A stretch of DNA of 64,000 bases from Cranoglanis bouderius (lineage: Eukaryota > Chordata > Actinopteri > Siluriformes > Cranoglanididae), in the NCBI GenBank assembly GCA_023630585.1, contig CM042568.1, positions 2,360,516-2,424,515 on the forward strand, in the 5' to 3' direction. This document shows, in pieces, positions 10,991 to 34,630 of this stretch. Position 1 is the first letter of the stretch, and each line of letters begins with the position of its first letter. A program made the translations under genes and the position numbers. The notes under the pieces were generated by a model. It made no database searches. It was given only the letters and a program-made list of their open reading frames with translations, and was not told where the DNA came from.

Positions 10991-11640
10991 CATGTATTTT
11001 TAAAAAAAATTTTTTTTATTATTATTGTTCATAGCTAGCTAAAGTTGTAAGCTAGCAGGTTTACTGTGTAACACTACAATTAGAAGCATACTTGCTACTT
11101 TATAAAATGATCACTTTGACGTTTTTGTCTTTTTCTCTTGCCCCTGGTTTTATCCATCCCAGGTGTCTCTCACTCAAATAAACCGGATGTAACAGTAGAT
11201 TCATATTAGCGCATCAGATTCACTGTTTAATGATTCTTGAAAATCACAGCCATGTTCTGTTTTGATTTCTGACCCATTTGGTGTTTGGGCACTTCTGATT
11301 GGTCTAACCTATAGACGGCTGCCTTTTAATTTTAAACAGCATAACGAAATAACGAACAGGAAAAGTAGAATCGAATAATCCTAGCAGTCGACCTTGAACT
11401 TTGTAAGGCAATCAATTCAGTAGTCAGGGGAGGACAAAAATACAATCGGCGTTTAAAATAGGATGAGAGGAGCCGCCGCTGGGAGTAAAACCCTTCTAAT
11501 TTTAGACTAAAAACATTACATCCTGTAACTAGGACAAGGGAAGTGGCAGCAAGCTTCTTCTCCACACCAAACACGATGTGAAGTCAAACTGATTACTATT
11601 TTATTTACACATGTACCTGGTCTACTAAATATTCTGCTCG
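10991..11640. other. Intron 1, nothing recognised
   Basis: AT-rich with no supported feature. Confidence 0.4.
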
Positions 11641-11813
11641 GGTGGAAAGCCGTCAGTGCTCCAGCTCCAAGGGTATAAGTCAGTTTGAAACCGAAATAAG
11701 CTGGATTCTGATTGGTCAGAAGGTGTTGATTAATTTTCTGTAACAGCAGCTCTGACAGAATCAAAGCTGCAAATCACAGGTTTACGTTAACGCATTTACA
11801 TTTACGGCATTTA

Positions 11814-11930
11814 TGAGCAGTTGAGGGTTGAGCCTTGAGCCTTGCTCAAGGGCCCACAGTGGCAGCTTGGCAGTGCTGGGGTTTGAACTCACGACCTTCT
11901 GATCAGTAGTGCAACGTCTTAACCACTGAG
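11814..11930 (-). mobile_element. tRNA-derived SINE fragment
   Basis: On the minus strand CTCAGTGGTTAAGACGTTGC, then GTGAGTTCAAACCCCAGC and CCAAGCTGCCACTGTGGGCC: the head of the SINE at 5579-5805 without its 3' tail. It sits inside a repeat X copy. Confidence 0.7.
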
Positions 11931-12154
11931 TGTCTTAACCACTGCAACTGACACTGGAGACTCCTTCTATAACGCGATGACGTTTCTATAGTAACAGCTC
12001 ATAACACAGGGACTTGTACAGCTGACGCCCCACAAAATCGTCTGTAATCATCGATACGGTGAAATTCTCTGTAAGGAGATGTTTATTATTATTTTTAACA
12101 TCTATAGAAGGAGTCTCCAGTGTCAGCGCTTTGTAACCTTCAGAGGTAAAGCTG

Positions 12155-12364
12155 TAAGGCCCCATGAAATCAAAATTGACGTTTTGCAGCTTTTAGTATG
12201 AATATTGTCAGCCTTCACATTTAGGAGATATACGCATTCAAAATGTACAGTCTGTCTCTACCACCGATACGGATCAACCGTTCTGATGACGAAATTCTGC
12301 ACTTCAGCTTCTCATTAGATTTTCTGTCCAATCGAATGCTCTTGAGAATCTGAAGTGTCCCGCT
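12155..12364 (+). repeat. Dispersed repeat R, copy 2
   Basis: Reverse-complement relative of 2400-2632, from CCCCATGAAATCAAAATTGA to GAATCTGAAGTGTCCCGC. It interrupts a repeat X copy. Confidence 0.7.
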
Positions 12365-13035
12365 GCCAACCGTAGTCGGTTTCCTGGATGTGAGGTAAGC
12401 TAAACGCTATTGGCTATTTAAAAAGGGGGAGGAGCCACTCGATATACCCCACCCTGACTTCCTGTTTCAGTGGAAATTATTTCGACACATCGAATAATAC
12501 TGCGCGTTTCAAGGCGATTTTAAGGTTGCGGGTTTTTTTTTTTTTTTTTTTTAATGTATAGCTTCAGGACAGAAGAGTTTACACTTTGTGGTTTCTCGGT
12601 AACGTGACATTTTTTTTTTTCGTCTTATTAATTTCAAGCGAAAGAAAAAAGGAGACTGGTGAGCGAACGACTGTTTTGTAAGTGATAACAGGAACTAACG
12701 CGCTTTGTGGACGTTCCACATATCCATGTAACTATAAATAGATAAAAACTATATTCTCTAGTTGCTGTGGTATAAAGAGGAATAAAAACACTCCTGACAC
12801 GCTCGTTTACAGGTGCACGGCCTGTTTTATTCGTTGCATACTGAAAACTGTGATGAAGGTTACGATCGTGATATATTGTGAATATTTTATCTTGCTGTGA
12901 AAGACGTGATTTGCACTTCACTCTCTCCTGATTGTGACACTATCTCTCGCTCTCTCTCTCTCTCTCTCCCTCCTCCTCATGTTCACTCTCTTGTCCAGAT
13001 CTACTCAGAGGTAAACCTCGAGCAGGAGCTCCGTG

Positions 13036-26764
<13,729 letters not shown>

Positions 26765-26832
26765 CCATTCCAGCAAAACAAGAAAAAAAAATTTAAAGAA
26801 TTAAAAAAGCTTCTAAGCCAGACCAAAAAAAC

Positions 26833-26875
<43 letters not shown>

Positions 26876-27118
26876 ACTCTCTCTCTCTCTGTACACCAGT
26901 CCACCAACACGTGTAACATGCTAGCTCGCAGAACATTGTTCCAGGATGTGTGTTTTTGGGGGGGTTTTTTTGTTTGTTTTTTTTATAAATATGAATAATA
27001 TAAATCTCTTCATCATTCTTTATGCCACTGAACCAGGCAGAGGCTGTCCATTCATCTGTAATATTTAATTACACATGCTTTCACCAATCACCATGTACAT
27101 TCCCTTATATTCTGACTA

Positions 27119-27154
<36 letters not shown>

Positions 27155-27385
27155 GTGTGCTGGCTGCTTTTTTCTTTTCGATCACCGCTGCATGGTTTGC
27201 CATCGATGCGGCTCCTCACGTAGTTCTTCTTGTGATTTGTTGCATAACCTCCAGCTCTGACACGTTGTTACTACTTATTAATATATCATTAATATCGATT
27301 ATATCGTTAATATGAATATATATGTGCATAGGATTTTTGTGTAAATTAAAGGTTTCTGGTTCAATAAAGTGTGTTTTCACCTCGC
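26765..27385 (+). other. dnajb6: dnajb6 short-isoform 3' UTR
   Basis: AT-rich sequence with an A-rich stretch just after the stop, a (CT)n run at about 26835-26890, poly-T near 26965 and a (TTA)n run at 27121-27154. It would end shortly after the AATAAA at 27363-27368. The extent is inferred from that signal only. Confidence 0.6.
27363..27368 (+). terminator. dnajb6: Polyadenylation signal, dnajb6 short isoform
   Basis: AATAAA in the context GTTCAATAAAGTG, followed within 40 nt by GT-rich sequence (GTGTGTTTTC), the normal arrangement of signal and downstream element. It lies about 600 nt after the short-isoform stop. Confidence 0.65.
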
Positions 27386-27399
27386 TTTGGGGACGTTGC

Positions 27400-27731
27400 A
27401 CTCACGCTTTGTGTGTGTGTTTTGATTTCACCAATAACTACACCACATAATGCTAATGAAAGTGTATGTGTGTGTGTGTGTTTCACTTGGCTGTTTTCTG
27501 CATCACGCGTGTGTTTCACCCAAACGCTCACGGAATATTAAACCACACTCTGCGCTAATTACTCGCTAATTCTTCCTACACACCTCTAACACGCTGACTA
27601 ATCACAGTGACACGTCTCGGCGGAGTTGTGAATTTACTCTTCAGATCACGGAACTTCACAGAACATTTCAAGATGTTGGATATCTGAGGAAACCATGAAA
27701 AGAAAATCAGTTATAGTGTGTATATAATGTT
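27400..27731. other. Nothing recognised
   Basis: Unique DNA between the short-isoform poly(A) site and the next transposon; two short GT runs. Confidence 0.4.
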
Positions 27732-27733
27732 TA

Positions 27734-29060
27734 CAGTATCTCACAAAAGTGAGTACATCCCTCACATTTTTGTAAATATTTTATTATATCTTTTCATGGG
27801 ACAACAATGAGGAAATGACACTTTGCACACACACTGTCCCCTCAAAATAACTCAACAAAAGTGAGTACACCCCTAAGTGAAAATGTCCAAATTGGGCCCA
27901 AAGTGTCAATATTTTGTGTGGCCACCATTATTTTCCAGCACTGCCTTAACCCTGTTGGGCATGGAGTTCACCAGAGCTTCACAGGTTGCCACTGGAGTCC
28001 TCTTCCACTCCTCCATGACGACATCACAGAGCTGGTGGATGTTAGAGACCTTGCGCTCCTCCACCTTCCGTTTGAGGATGCCCCACAGTTTCTCAATAGG
28101 GTTTAGGTCTGGAGACATGCTTGGCCAGTCCATCACCTTTACCCTCAGCTTCTTTAGCAAGGCAGTGGTCGTCTTGGAGGTGTGTTTGGGGTCGTTATCA
28201 TGGAATACTGCCCTGTGGCCCAGTTTCCGAAGGGAGGGGATCATGCTCTGCTTCAGTATGTCACAGTACGTGTCACAGTACACACCCCAGTGCCGGCAGC
28301 ACTCATGCAGCCCCAGACCATGACACTTCCACCACCATGCTTGACTGTAGGCAAGACACACTTGTCTTTGTACTCCTCACCTGGTTGCCGCCACACACGC
28401 CTGACCCCTTCAACCTCTGCAGCAATGCTGGCAGCACTCATACATCTATTCTGCAAAGCCAACCTCTGGATATGATGCTAAGCACGTGCACTCAACTTCT
28501 TTGGTCGACCATGGCGAGGCCTGTTCTGAGTGGAACCTGTCCTGTTAAACCACTGTATGGTCTTGGCCACCGTGCTGCAGCTCAGTTTCAGGGTGTTGGC
28601 AGTCTTCTTATAGCCTAGGCCATCTTTATGTAGAGCAACAATTCTTTTTTCAGATCCTCAGAGAGTTCGTTGCCATAAGGTGCCATGTTGAACTTCCAGT
28701 GACCAGTATGAGAGAGTGTGAGAGTGATAACACCAAACTTAACACACCTGCTCCTCATTCACACCTGAGACCTTGTAACACTAACAAGTCACATGACACC
28801 GGGGAGGGAAAATGGCTAATTGGGCCCAATTTGGACATTTTCACTTAGGGGTGTACTCACTTTTGTTGCCAGCGGTTTAGACATTAATGGCTGTGTGTTG
28901 AGTTATTTTGAGGGGACAGCAATTTTACACTGTTATACAAGCTGTACACTCACTACTTTACATTGTAGCAAAGTGTCATTTCATCAGTGTTGTCCCATGA
29001 AAAGATATAATAAAATATTTACAAAAATGTGAGGGGTGTACTCACTTTTGTGAGATACTG
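27734..29060 (-). mobile_element. Tc1-like element, full length, ends intact
   Basis: TA at 27732-27733 and 29061-29062. Both ends carry CAGTATCTCACAAAAGTGAG as inverted repeats, followed by a long subterminal inverted region (TATTATATCTTTTCATGGGA) extending over more than 100 bp. Length 1327 bp. A (TA)n run abuts the right flank. Confidence 0.93.
27906..28686 (-). pseudogene. Tc1-like transposase, frameshifted
   Basis: The minus-strand start is near 28686 (MAPYGNELSEDLKK). The central part reads VKHGGGSVMVWGCMSAAGTG, then a frame change. The C-terminal half has [17 protein letters not shown] (second Asp) and [17 protein letters not shown] (Glu), and ends ENNGGHTKY. Frames change at least once near 28280-28330. 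Confidence 0.88.
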
Positions 29061-29109
29061 TATACATTATATATATATATATATATATATATGTGTATTA
29101 TATTACACC

Positions 29110-29215
29110 ACAGAGCTGCTGAATTCTGGATTCTGATTGGTCAGAAGGTGTGGCTTAATTTTCTATAACAGCAGCTCAGACAGTTGTTACTATGGAAACT
29201 TATTCAAAGGAGCAT
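29110..29215 (+). repeat. Repeat X fragment
   Basis: CTGGATTCTGATTGGTCAGA and TTTTCTATAACAGCAGCTC, the 5' part of repeat X only. Confidence 0.65.
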
Positions 29216-29239
29216 ACAGTTCTTAAATGTTCTTTTAAA

Positions 29240-29600
29240 CGTTTTATCTGAATGTAAAGTTTTTTGTGCTACGTCACAGTGAGAGTAACATTAGTATAAC
29301 GGAGACGGTTTTGATCCCTCACCCCAAACCGTGACCTTTTCAGTGTGTGTATGTGCGTTTGTGCTTTGGCATGTGGTGTGTTACGACACACTAGGAGCTG
29401 TGGGATGAGAAGCTCTGCCCAGTGGGAATTGCACTCAGCTGTTCAAAAAAAGCTACAGGAACTCGACACTCGCTCCGAAGCAGAAACATCGTAAATACAG
29501 CGCTGTAGCAGTGTGCTGGAGCTAACAACAGAATGCTACGATAAATCCATCTGGTGTGTGTGTGTGTGTTTTCAGAGAGGGTTAATGACATCAGTCATGC
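29240..29600. other. Nothing recognised
   Basis: Unique sequence with a short GT run near 29553-29570. Confidence 0.4.
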
Positions 29601-29608
29601 TGAATATA

Positions 29609-30584
29609 CAGGTGCATCTCAAAAAATTTGAATATCGTGGAAAAGTTCATTTTTCCCCCCATAATTTAATTAAAAAAGTGGAACTTTCATATATTCCAGA
29701 CTCATTACACATAAAGTGAAATATTTCAAGCCTTTTTTTGTTTTAATGTTGATGATTACGGCTCACAGCTCATGGAAATCAAAAATCCAGTATCTCAAAA
29801 TATTAGAATGAAGAATTTATAATACAGAAATGTCGACCTTCTGAAAAGTGTGTTAATTTATGCACTCAATACTTGGGCGGGGCTCCTTTTGCACGAATTA
29901 CTGCATCAATGGGACGTGGCATGGAGGCGATCAGCCTGTGGCACTGCTGAGGTGTTATGGAAGCCCAGGTTGCTTTGATAGCGGCCTTCAGCTCGTCTGT
30001 ATCGTTGGGTCTGGTGTCTCTCATCTTCCTCTCGACAGAATTCAGGTCAGGTGAGTCGGCTGGCCGATCAAGCACAGTAATACCATGGTCAGCAAACCAG
30101 TTACTAGTAGTTTTGGCTCTGTGGGCAGGTGCCAAGTCCTGCTGGAAAAGGAAATCAGCATCTCCATAAAGCTCATCAGCAGATGGAAGCATGAAGTGCT
30201 CTAAAATCTCCTGGTAGACGCTGCATCGACTCTCGACTCTGAGAAAACACAGTGGACCAACACCAGCAGATGACATGGCCCCCCAAATCATCACTGACTG
30301 TGGAAACTTCACACTGGACTTCAAGCAACTTGGATTCTGTGCCTCTCCACTCTTCCTCCAGACTGTGGGACCTCGATTTCCAAATGAAATGCAAAATTTA
30401 CTTTCATCTGAAAAGAGGACTTTGGACCACTGAGCAACGGTGTTTTGAGTAAAAAGGTGTATTGAGTTAATTCGCTGATTAGAGTCTCATCAGGTCATTC
30501 TCAGGTCATACATTGCTGTATTATAAATTCTTTATTCTAATATTTCTGAGATACTGGATTTTTCCACTATCTCATTTCCATGAG

Positions 30585-30590
<6 letters not shown>
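29609..30590 (-). mobile_element. Tc1-like element, partly deleted
   Basis: The left end, CAGGTGCATCTCAAAAAATT, follows a TA. The subterminal part CTCATGGAAATCAAAAATCC ... CAGTATCTCAAAATATTAGA recurs inverted at 30530-30590, but the outermost right TIR is missing and replaced by (AT)n. Same broad lineage as the elements at 32355 and 37333 but much diverged. Confidence 0.85.
29866..30410 (-). pseudogene. Tc1-like transposase, N-terminus and catalytic segment deleted
   Basis: Reads SVKFPQSVMIWGAMSSAGVG, FQQDLAPAHRAKTTSNWF (second Asp), then DSPDLNSVERKMRDTRP. The piece that normally carries PIENLWGIV is deleted, so the catalytic Glu context is lost. The end RAKGAPPKY is intact. The HTH region is absent. 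Confidence 0.88.
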
Positions 30591-30615
<25 letters not shown>

Positions 30616-30624
30616 TATAAAACC

Positions 30625-30712
30625 TCATAGAAGTTGTAATGATTATAATGGGAAGTGTATTGGTTTAATGGAAAATGTAATGGTCCCTGTGGGTCTCTAC
30701 TGGTAATTTGCT
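30625..30712 (-). repeat. CCATTA-rich dispersed repeat fragment
   Basis: Reverse-complement piece of 4075-4265 (TAATGGTCCCTGTGGGTCTC). Confidence 0.6.
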
Positions 30713-30714
30713 TA

Positions 30715-30980
30715 GTGTGTGAAAGCTAGCCTAGAAAGCAATACCTAACCTGGTACATAAAAACTAGTTTAATGAAAAATAAACTAAATCAATACTACCC
30801 TGGCAGATAAAAACTAGCCTAGTCTTTGATAGATACCCTAGCAAATGAAAGCTAATGGACCTAGTTTTTGAAAGAAAACCGAACAAGCAAAAACTTTCCT
30901 AGCAAGTAAAAGGTAGCCTAGAGAGCGGAAGCTAACTGGGCAACTGCAAACCTAATGACTGCACTCATACCTGCCCTGCG
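30715..30980 (+). repeat. Degenerate CTAGC-rich tandem repeat
   Basis: Repeated words CCTAGCAA, GAAAGCTAGCCTAG, TAAAAACTAG and AAAAGGTAGCCTAGAGA at roughly 25-35-bp intervals. The period is irregular, so this is an old minisatellite. Confidence 0.5.
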
Positions 30981-31460
30981 AGACTGCTAAAGCTAGCAGA
31001 AAGCTTCGCATGTAACAAGTGACGTCTCAGAGCAGTGTGATGGAACTGTGATGAAGTAGGTGATCATCAACACTCTTAATATCTCACACTTTGTCTTTAA
31101 ACTTTAAACAGAACTAAGATGAATTGAGAAACATTTTACAGATTGTAACACGAGCCACTCGCTCCAACTCGCTAACGTTAGACGTGTCTGTGCAGGTCGC
31201 TTCATTCTGCAGATGAAATTCTTCTTCCATAAACCCTGAGAGGAGTAAGATCTACACCGAACTCTGACTAACTCACACAGCTGCTCTGAGGAATGCAGAA
31301 ACTATCACTCTGTTTATCTCTTCAAGTTCTAGCACATTTCTGGGAAAGGTGTGTGTGGGTGTGTGTGAGAGTGAGTGAGCATTTACATGTAGTATGAAGT
31401 ACATGTGAGCTGCTGGATGTTGTATTAGCCATGCTTAGTTTATAGTTCTCTCTATCAATC
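30981..31460. other. Nothing recognised
   Basis: Unique DNA with a short GT run near 31350. Confidence 0.4.
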
Positions 31461-31466
31461 TATCTA

Positions 31467-31555
31467 CAGTCAGGTCCATAAATATTTGGACATTGATAAA
31501 GTCAGGGTTATTTAGCTGTCTACCACAGTATATTGTTGACATTTTGGATTTGTAT
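31467..31555 (+). mobile_element. Terminal fragment of another DNA transposon
   Basis: CAGTCAGGTCCATAAATATT preceded by TA is a very common fish transposon end, as I recall it. Only this end is present; the next element begins within about 12 bp. Confidence 0.5.
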
Positions 31556-31559
31556 GTGT

Positions 31560-32205
31560 TTATGTGCACTGATCAGCCTTTACATTAAAACCACCTGCAT
31601 AATATTGTGTAGGTCCCCATTGTGCCACCAAAACAGCTCTGACCCGTCGAGGCATGGACTCCACAAGATCTCTGAAGGTGTGCTGTCGTATTAGGCACCA
31701 AGACGTTACCAGCAGATCCTTAAAGTCCTGTAATTTGAGAGGTGGGGCCTCCATGGATCGGACTTGTTTGTCCAGCACATCCCACAGATGCTCGATCAGA
31801 TTGAGATCTGTGGAATTCAGAGGTCGAGTCACCACCTTGAACTCTTTGTCATGTTCCTCAAACCATTCCTGAACAATTTTTGTAGTGTGGCAGGGAGCAT
31901 TATCCTGCTGAAAGAGGCCACTGCCATTAGGAAATACCGTTGCCATGAAGGGGTGTACTCGGTCTGCAACAATGTTTAGATAGGTGGTATGTGTCCAAGT
32001 AACATCCACATGAATGCCAGGACCCAAGGTTTCCCAACAGAACATCACAGAGCATCACACTGCCTCCGCCAGCTTGCCTTCTTCCCATAGTGCATCCTGG
32101 TGCAATTGCTTCCCAAGGTAGGCGACGCACACGGACCTGGCAGTCTAGTTGATGTAAAAGAAAATGTGATTCATCAGACCAGGCCACCTTCTTCCACTGC
32201 TCCAT
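31560..32205 (-). pseudogene. Tc1-like transposase, truncated and frameshifted
   Basis: Starts within the catalytic domain: WSDESHFLLHQLD (first Asp), GGGSVML, a frameshift near 31930-32050, then FQQDNAPCHTTKIVQEWF (second Asp) and STDLNLIEHLWDVLD (Glu, with P-to-T and P-to-L changes in the motif), ending VRAVLVAQWGPTQY. The HTH domains are absent. Confidence 0.88.
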
Positions 32206-32345
32206 GGTTCAGTTCTGCATGATGGAAAGAGAAGAGAAGGGGAGGAACTGCTCATGTCCGGAAACATACCAAGGAAAAAAGCAAAATCTAGTCTGATAGA
32301 AGAGTACACAAGAGAAGGAGGTGCCCTCACCCCACTACACACTTC
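31567..32345 (-). mobile_element. Tc1-like element, one end lost
   Basis: The left end is CACTGATCAGCCTTTACATT, a known fish Tc1-type terminus. No inverted partner is present on the right, where the next element starts at 32355. The N-terminal part of the transposase is missing too. Confidence 0.8.
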
Positions 32346-32354
32346 CTGTATCTA

Positions 32355-33859
32355 CAGGTGCATCTCAATGAATTAGAATGTCGTGGAAAAGTTCGTTTAT
32401 TTCAGTAATTCAACTCAAATTGTGAAACTCGTGTATTAAATAAATTCAATGCACACAGACTGAAGTAGTTTAAGTCTTTGGTTCTTTTAATTGTGATGAT
32501 TTTGGCTCACATTTAACAAAAACCCACCAATTCACTATCTCAACGAATTAGAATATGGTGACATGCCAATCAGCTAATCAACTCAAAACACCTGCAAAGG
32601 TTTCCTGAGCCTTCAAAATGGTCTCTCAGTTTGGTTCACTAGGTAAGCCACAAACATTCAGTGCCAAAGAAGCTGGCTGTTCACAGAGTGCTGTATCCAA
32701 GCATGTTAACAGAAAGTTGAGTGGAAGGAAAAAGTGTGGAAGAAAAAGATGCACAACCAACCGAGAGAACCGCAGCCTTATGAGGATTGTCAAGCAAAAT
32801 CGATTCAAGAATTTGAGTGAACTTCACAAGGAATGGACTGAGGCTGGGGTCAAGGCATCAAGAGCCACCACACACAGACGTGTCAAGGAATTTGGCTACA
32901 GTTGTCGTATTCCTCTTGTTAAGCCACTCCTGAACCACAGACAACGTCAGAGGCATCTTACCTGGGCTAAGGAGAAGAAGAACTGGACTGTTGTCCAGTG
33001 GTCCAAAGTCCTCTTTTCAGATGAGAGCAAGTTTTGTATTTCATTTGGAAACCAAGGTCCTAGAGTCTGGAGGAAGGGTGGAGAAGCTCATAGCCCAAGT
33101 TGCTTGAAGTCCAGTGTTCAGTTTCCGCAGTCTGTGATGATTTGGGGTACAATGTCATCTGCTGGTGTTGGTCCATTGTGTTTTTTGAAAACCAAAGTCA
33201 CTGCACCCGTTTACCAAGAAATTTTGGAGCACTTCATGCTTCCTTCTGCTGACCAGCTTTTTGAAGATGCTGATTTCATTTTCCAGCAGGATTTGGCACC
33301 TGCCCACACTGCCAAAAGCACCAAAAGTTGGTTAAATGACCATGGTGTTGGTGTGCTTGACTGGCCAGCAAACTCACCAGACCTGAACCCCATAGAGAAT
33401 CTATGAGGTATTGTCAAGAGGAAAATGAGAAACAAGAGACCAAAAAATGCAGATGAGCTGAAGGCCACTGTCAAAGAAACCTGGGCTTCCATACCACCTC
33501 AGCAGTGCCACAAACTGATCACCTCCATGCTACGCCGAATTGAGGCAGTAATTAAAGCAAAAGGAGCCCCTACCAAGTATTGAGTACATGTACAGTAAAT
33601 GAACATACTTTCCAGAAGGCCAACAATTCACTAAAAATGTTTTTTTATTGGTCTTATGAAGTATTCTAATTTGTTGAGATAGTGAATTGGTGGGTTTTTG
33701 TTAAATGTGAGCCAAAATCATCACAATTAAAAGAACCAAAGACTTAAACTACTTCAGTCTGTGTGCATTGAATTTATTTAATACACGAGTTTCACAATTT
33801 GAGTTGAATTACTGAAATAAATTAACTTTTCCCCGACATTCTAATTTATTGAGATGCAC

Positions 33860-33862
<3 letters not shown>
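32355..33862 (+). mobile_element. Near-intact Tc1-like element (copy 1 of a recent family)
   Basis: Left end CAGGTGCATCTCAATGAATT after TA (32353-32354). The right end reversed is CAGGTGCATCTCAATAAATT. Long subterminal inverted repeats (about 230 bp, including AACTCAAATTGTGAAACTCG) flank a single transposase frame. It is followed at once by (TA)n to 33945. Nearly identical to 37333-38842. Confidence 0.95.
32618..33583 (+). pseudogene. Tc1-like transposase with a single nonsense codon
   Basis: 321 codons in one frame. HTH part: AKEAGCSQSAVSKHVNRKLS and RATTHRRVKEFGYSCR. Catalytic residues: Asp in FSDESKF, Asp in FQQDLAPAHTAKST, Glu in [10 protein letters not shown]. The only defect seen is TGA at 33404-33406 in place of the Trp of ENLWG, just after the catalytic Glu. 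The truncated product would keep all three catalytic residues but lose the last 58 residues. The original end is IKAKGAPTKY. Confidence 0.95.

Positions 33863-33946
<84 letters not shown>
33863..33946 (+). repeat. (TA)n microsatellite
   Basis: About 40 TA units beginning at the end of the Tc1 copy, consistent with expansion from the TA target site. Confidence 0.95.
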
Positions 33947-33948
<2 letters not shown>

Positions 33949-34224
33949 GCTTGACACACAACAGAGTCAATGGGTTAACTATTGATTGGCTAGGCGGAAA
34001 GGCATATTTGCATAAGACAGGAAGCATATCAGTGTAAGAGAGGAACAACAACTCCATAATCTGGTATTTGAAAGACATAGGAATGCACGCAAATGGTATT
34101 CGGGAAGACCTAAATGCGCACAAATGGTGAGGGGCTTTATCTGCCCATAATCTGTTGAAACTGTGTTTTTGCATTGGTGGGAGAGTTAACAAAGGGAGAA
34201 GAGTGTAACCTAAAGAAAACTTAC

Positions 34225-34630
34225 CAGTGTGTATGGTTGTCAGTGGAACTGGTTCCAGTGAGATGAAAGGGATGAATGCTGAAGTATACAGGGCTATATG
34301 TTCTGCTCACATTCAGACATTCAGACTAAGTACTTCAAAACTCATTGGATGGTGCTTCAGATTGCAGATGATCCGAAGCATAATTCAAAACCAACCCCAG
34401 ACTTATTAAAGGCAGAGAAGTGGAATATTCTGCAATGGCCAAGTCAGTCACCTGAGCTGAATCCAACTGAGCTGCATTTCACTTACGCCCCTGTAGGCCT
34501 TAAACACTTAAACGCCCCAAGAACGACCTGGCAGAGCTTCACCAGGGAAGAAACCCAGTGTCTGCCGATGTCTGTGGGATCCAGACTTCAGGCAGTCATC
34601 AACTGAAAAGGATTTGCATCCAAGTATTAA
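34225..34630 (+). pseudogene. Remnant of a further Tc1-like transposase
   Basis: Reads ADDPKHNSKPTPDLLKAEKW, then WPSQSPELNPTELHF and, after a stop (AVIN then stop), KGFASKY. These are the second-Asp and Glu motifs of a Tc1 lineage different from its neighbours, with the DNDPKHTSK and NPIE motifs eroded. No inverted ends are visible. Confidence 0.8.

Larger units (their letters stand above)
11690..12830 (+). repeat. Repeat X copy broken by two later insertions
   Basis: Order along the strand: the X start (CTGGATTCTGATTGGTCAG, TAACAGCAGCTCTGACAG), the SINE at 11814-11930, X middle (ACGTTTCTATAGTAACAGCTC, GGAGTCTCCAGTGTCA), repeat R at 12155-12364, then the X end (TTCAGGACAGAAGAG, GGACGTTCCACA, AATAAAAACACTCC). 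X was therefore present before the SINE and R. Confidence 0.65.
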
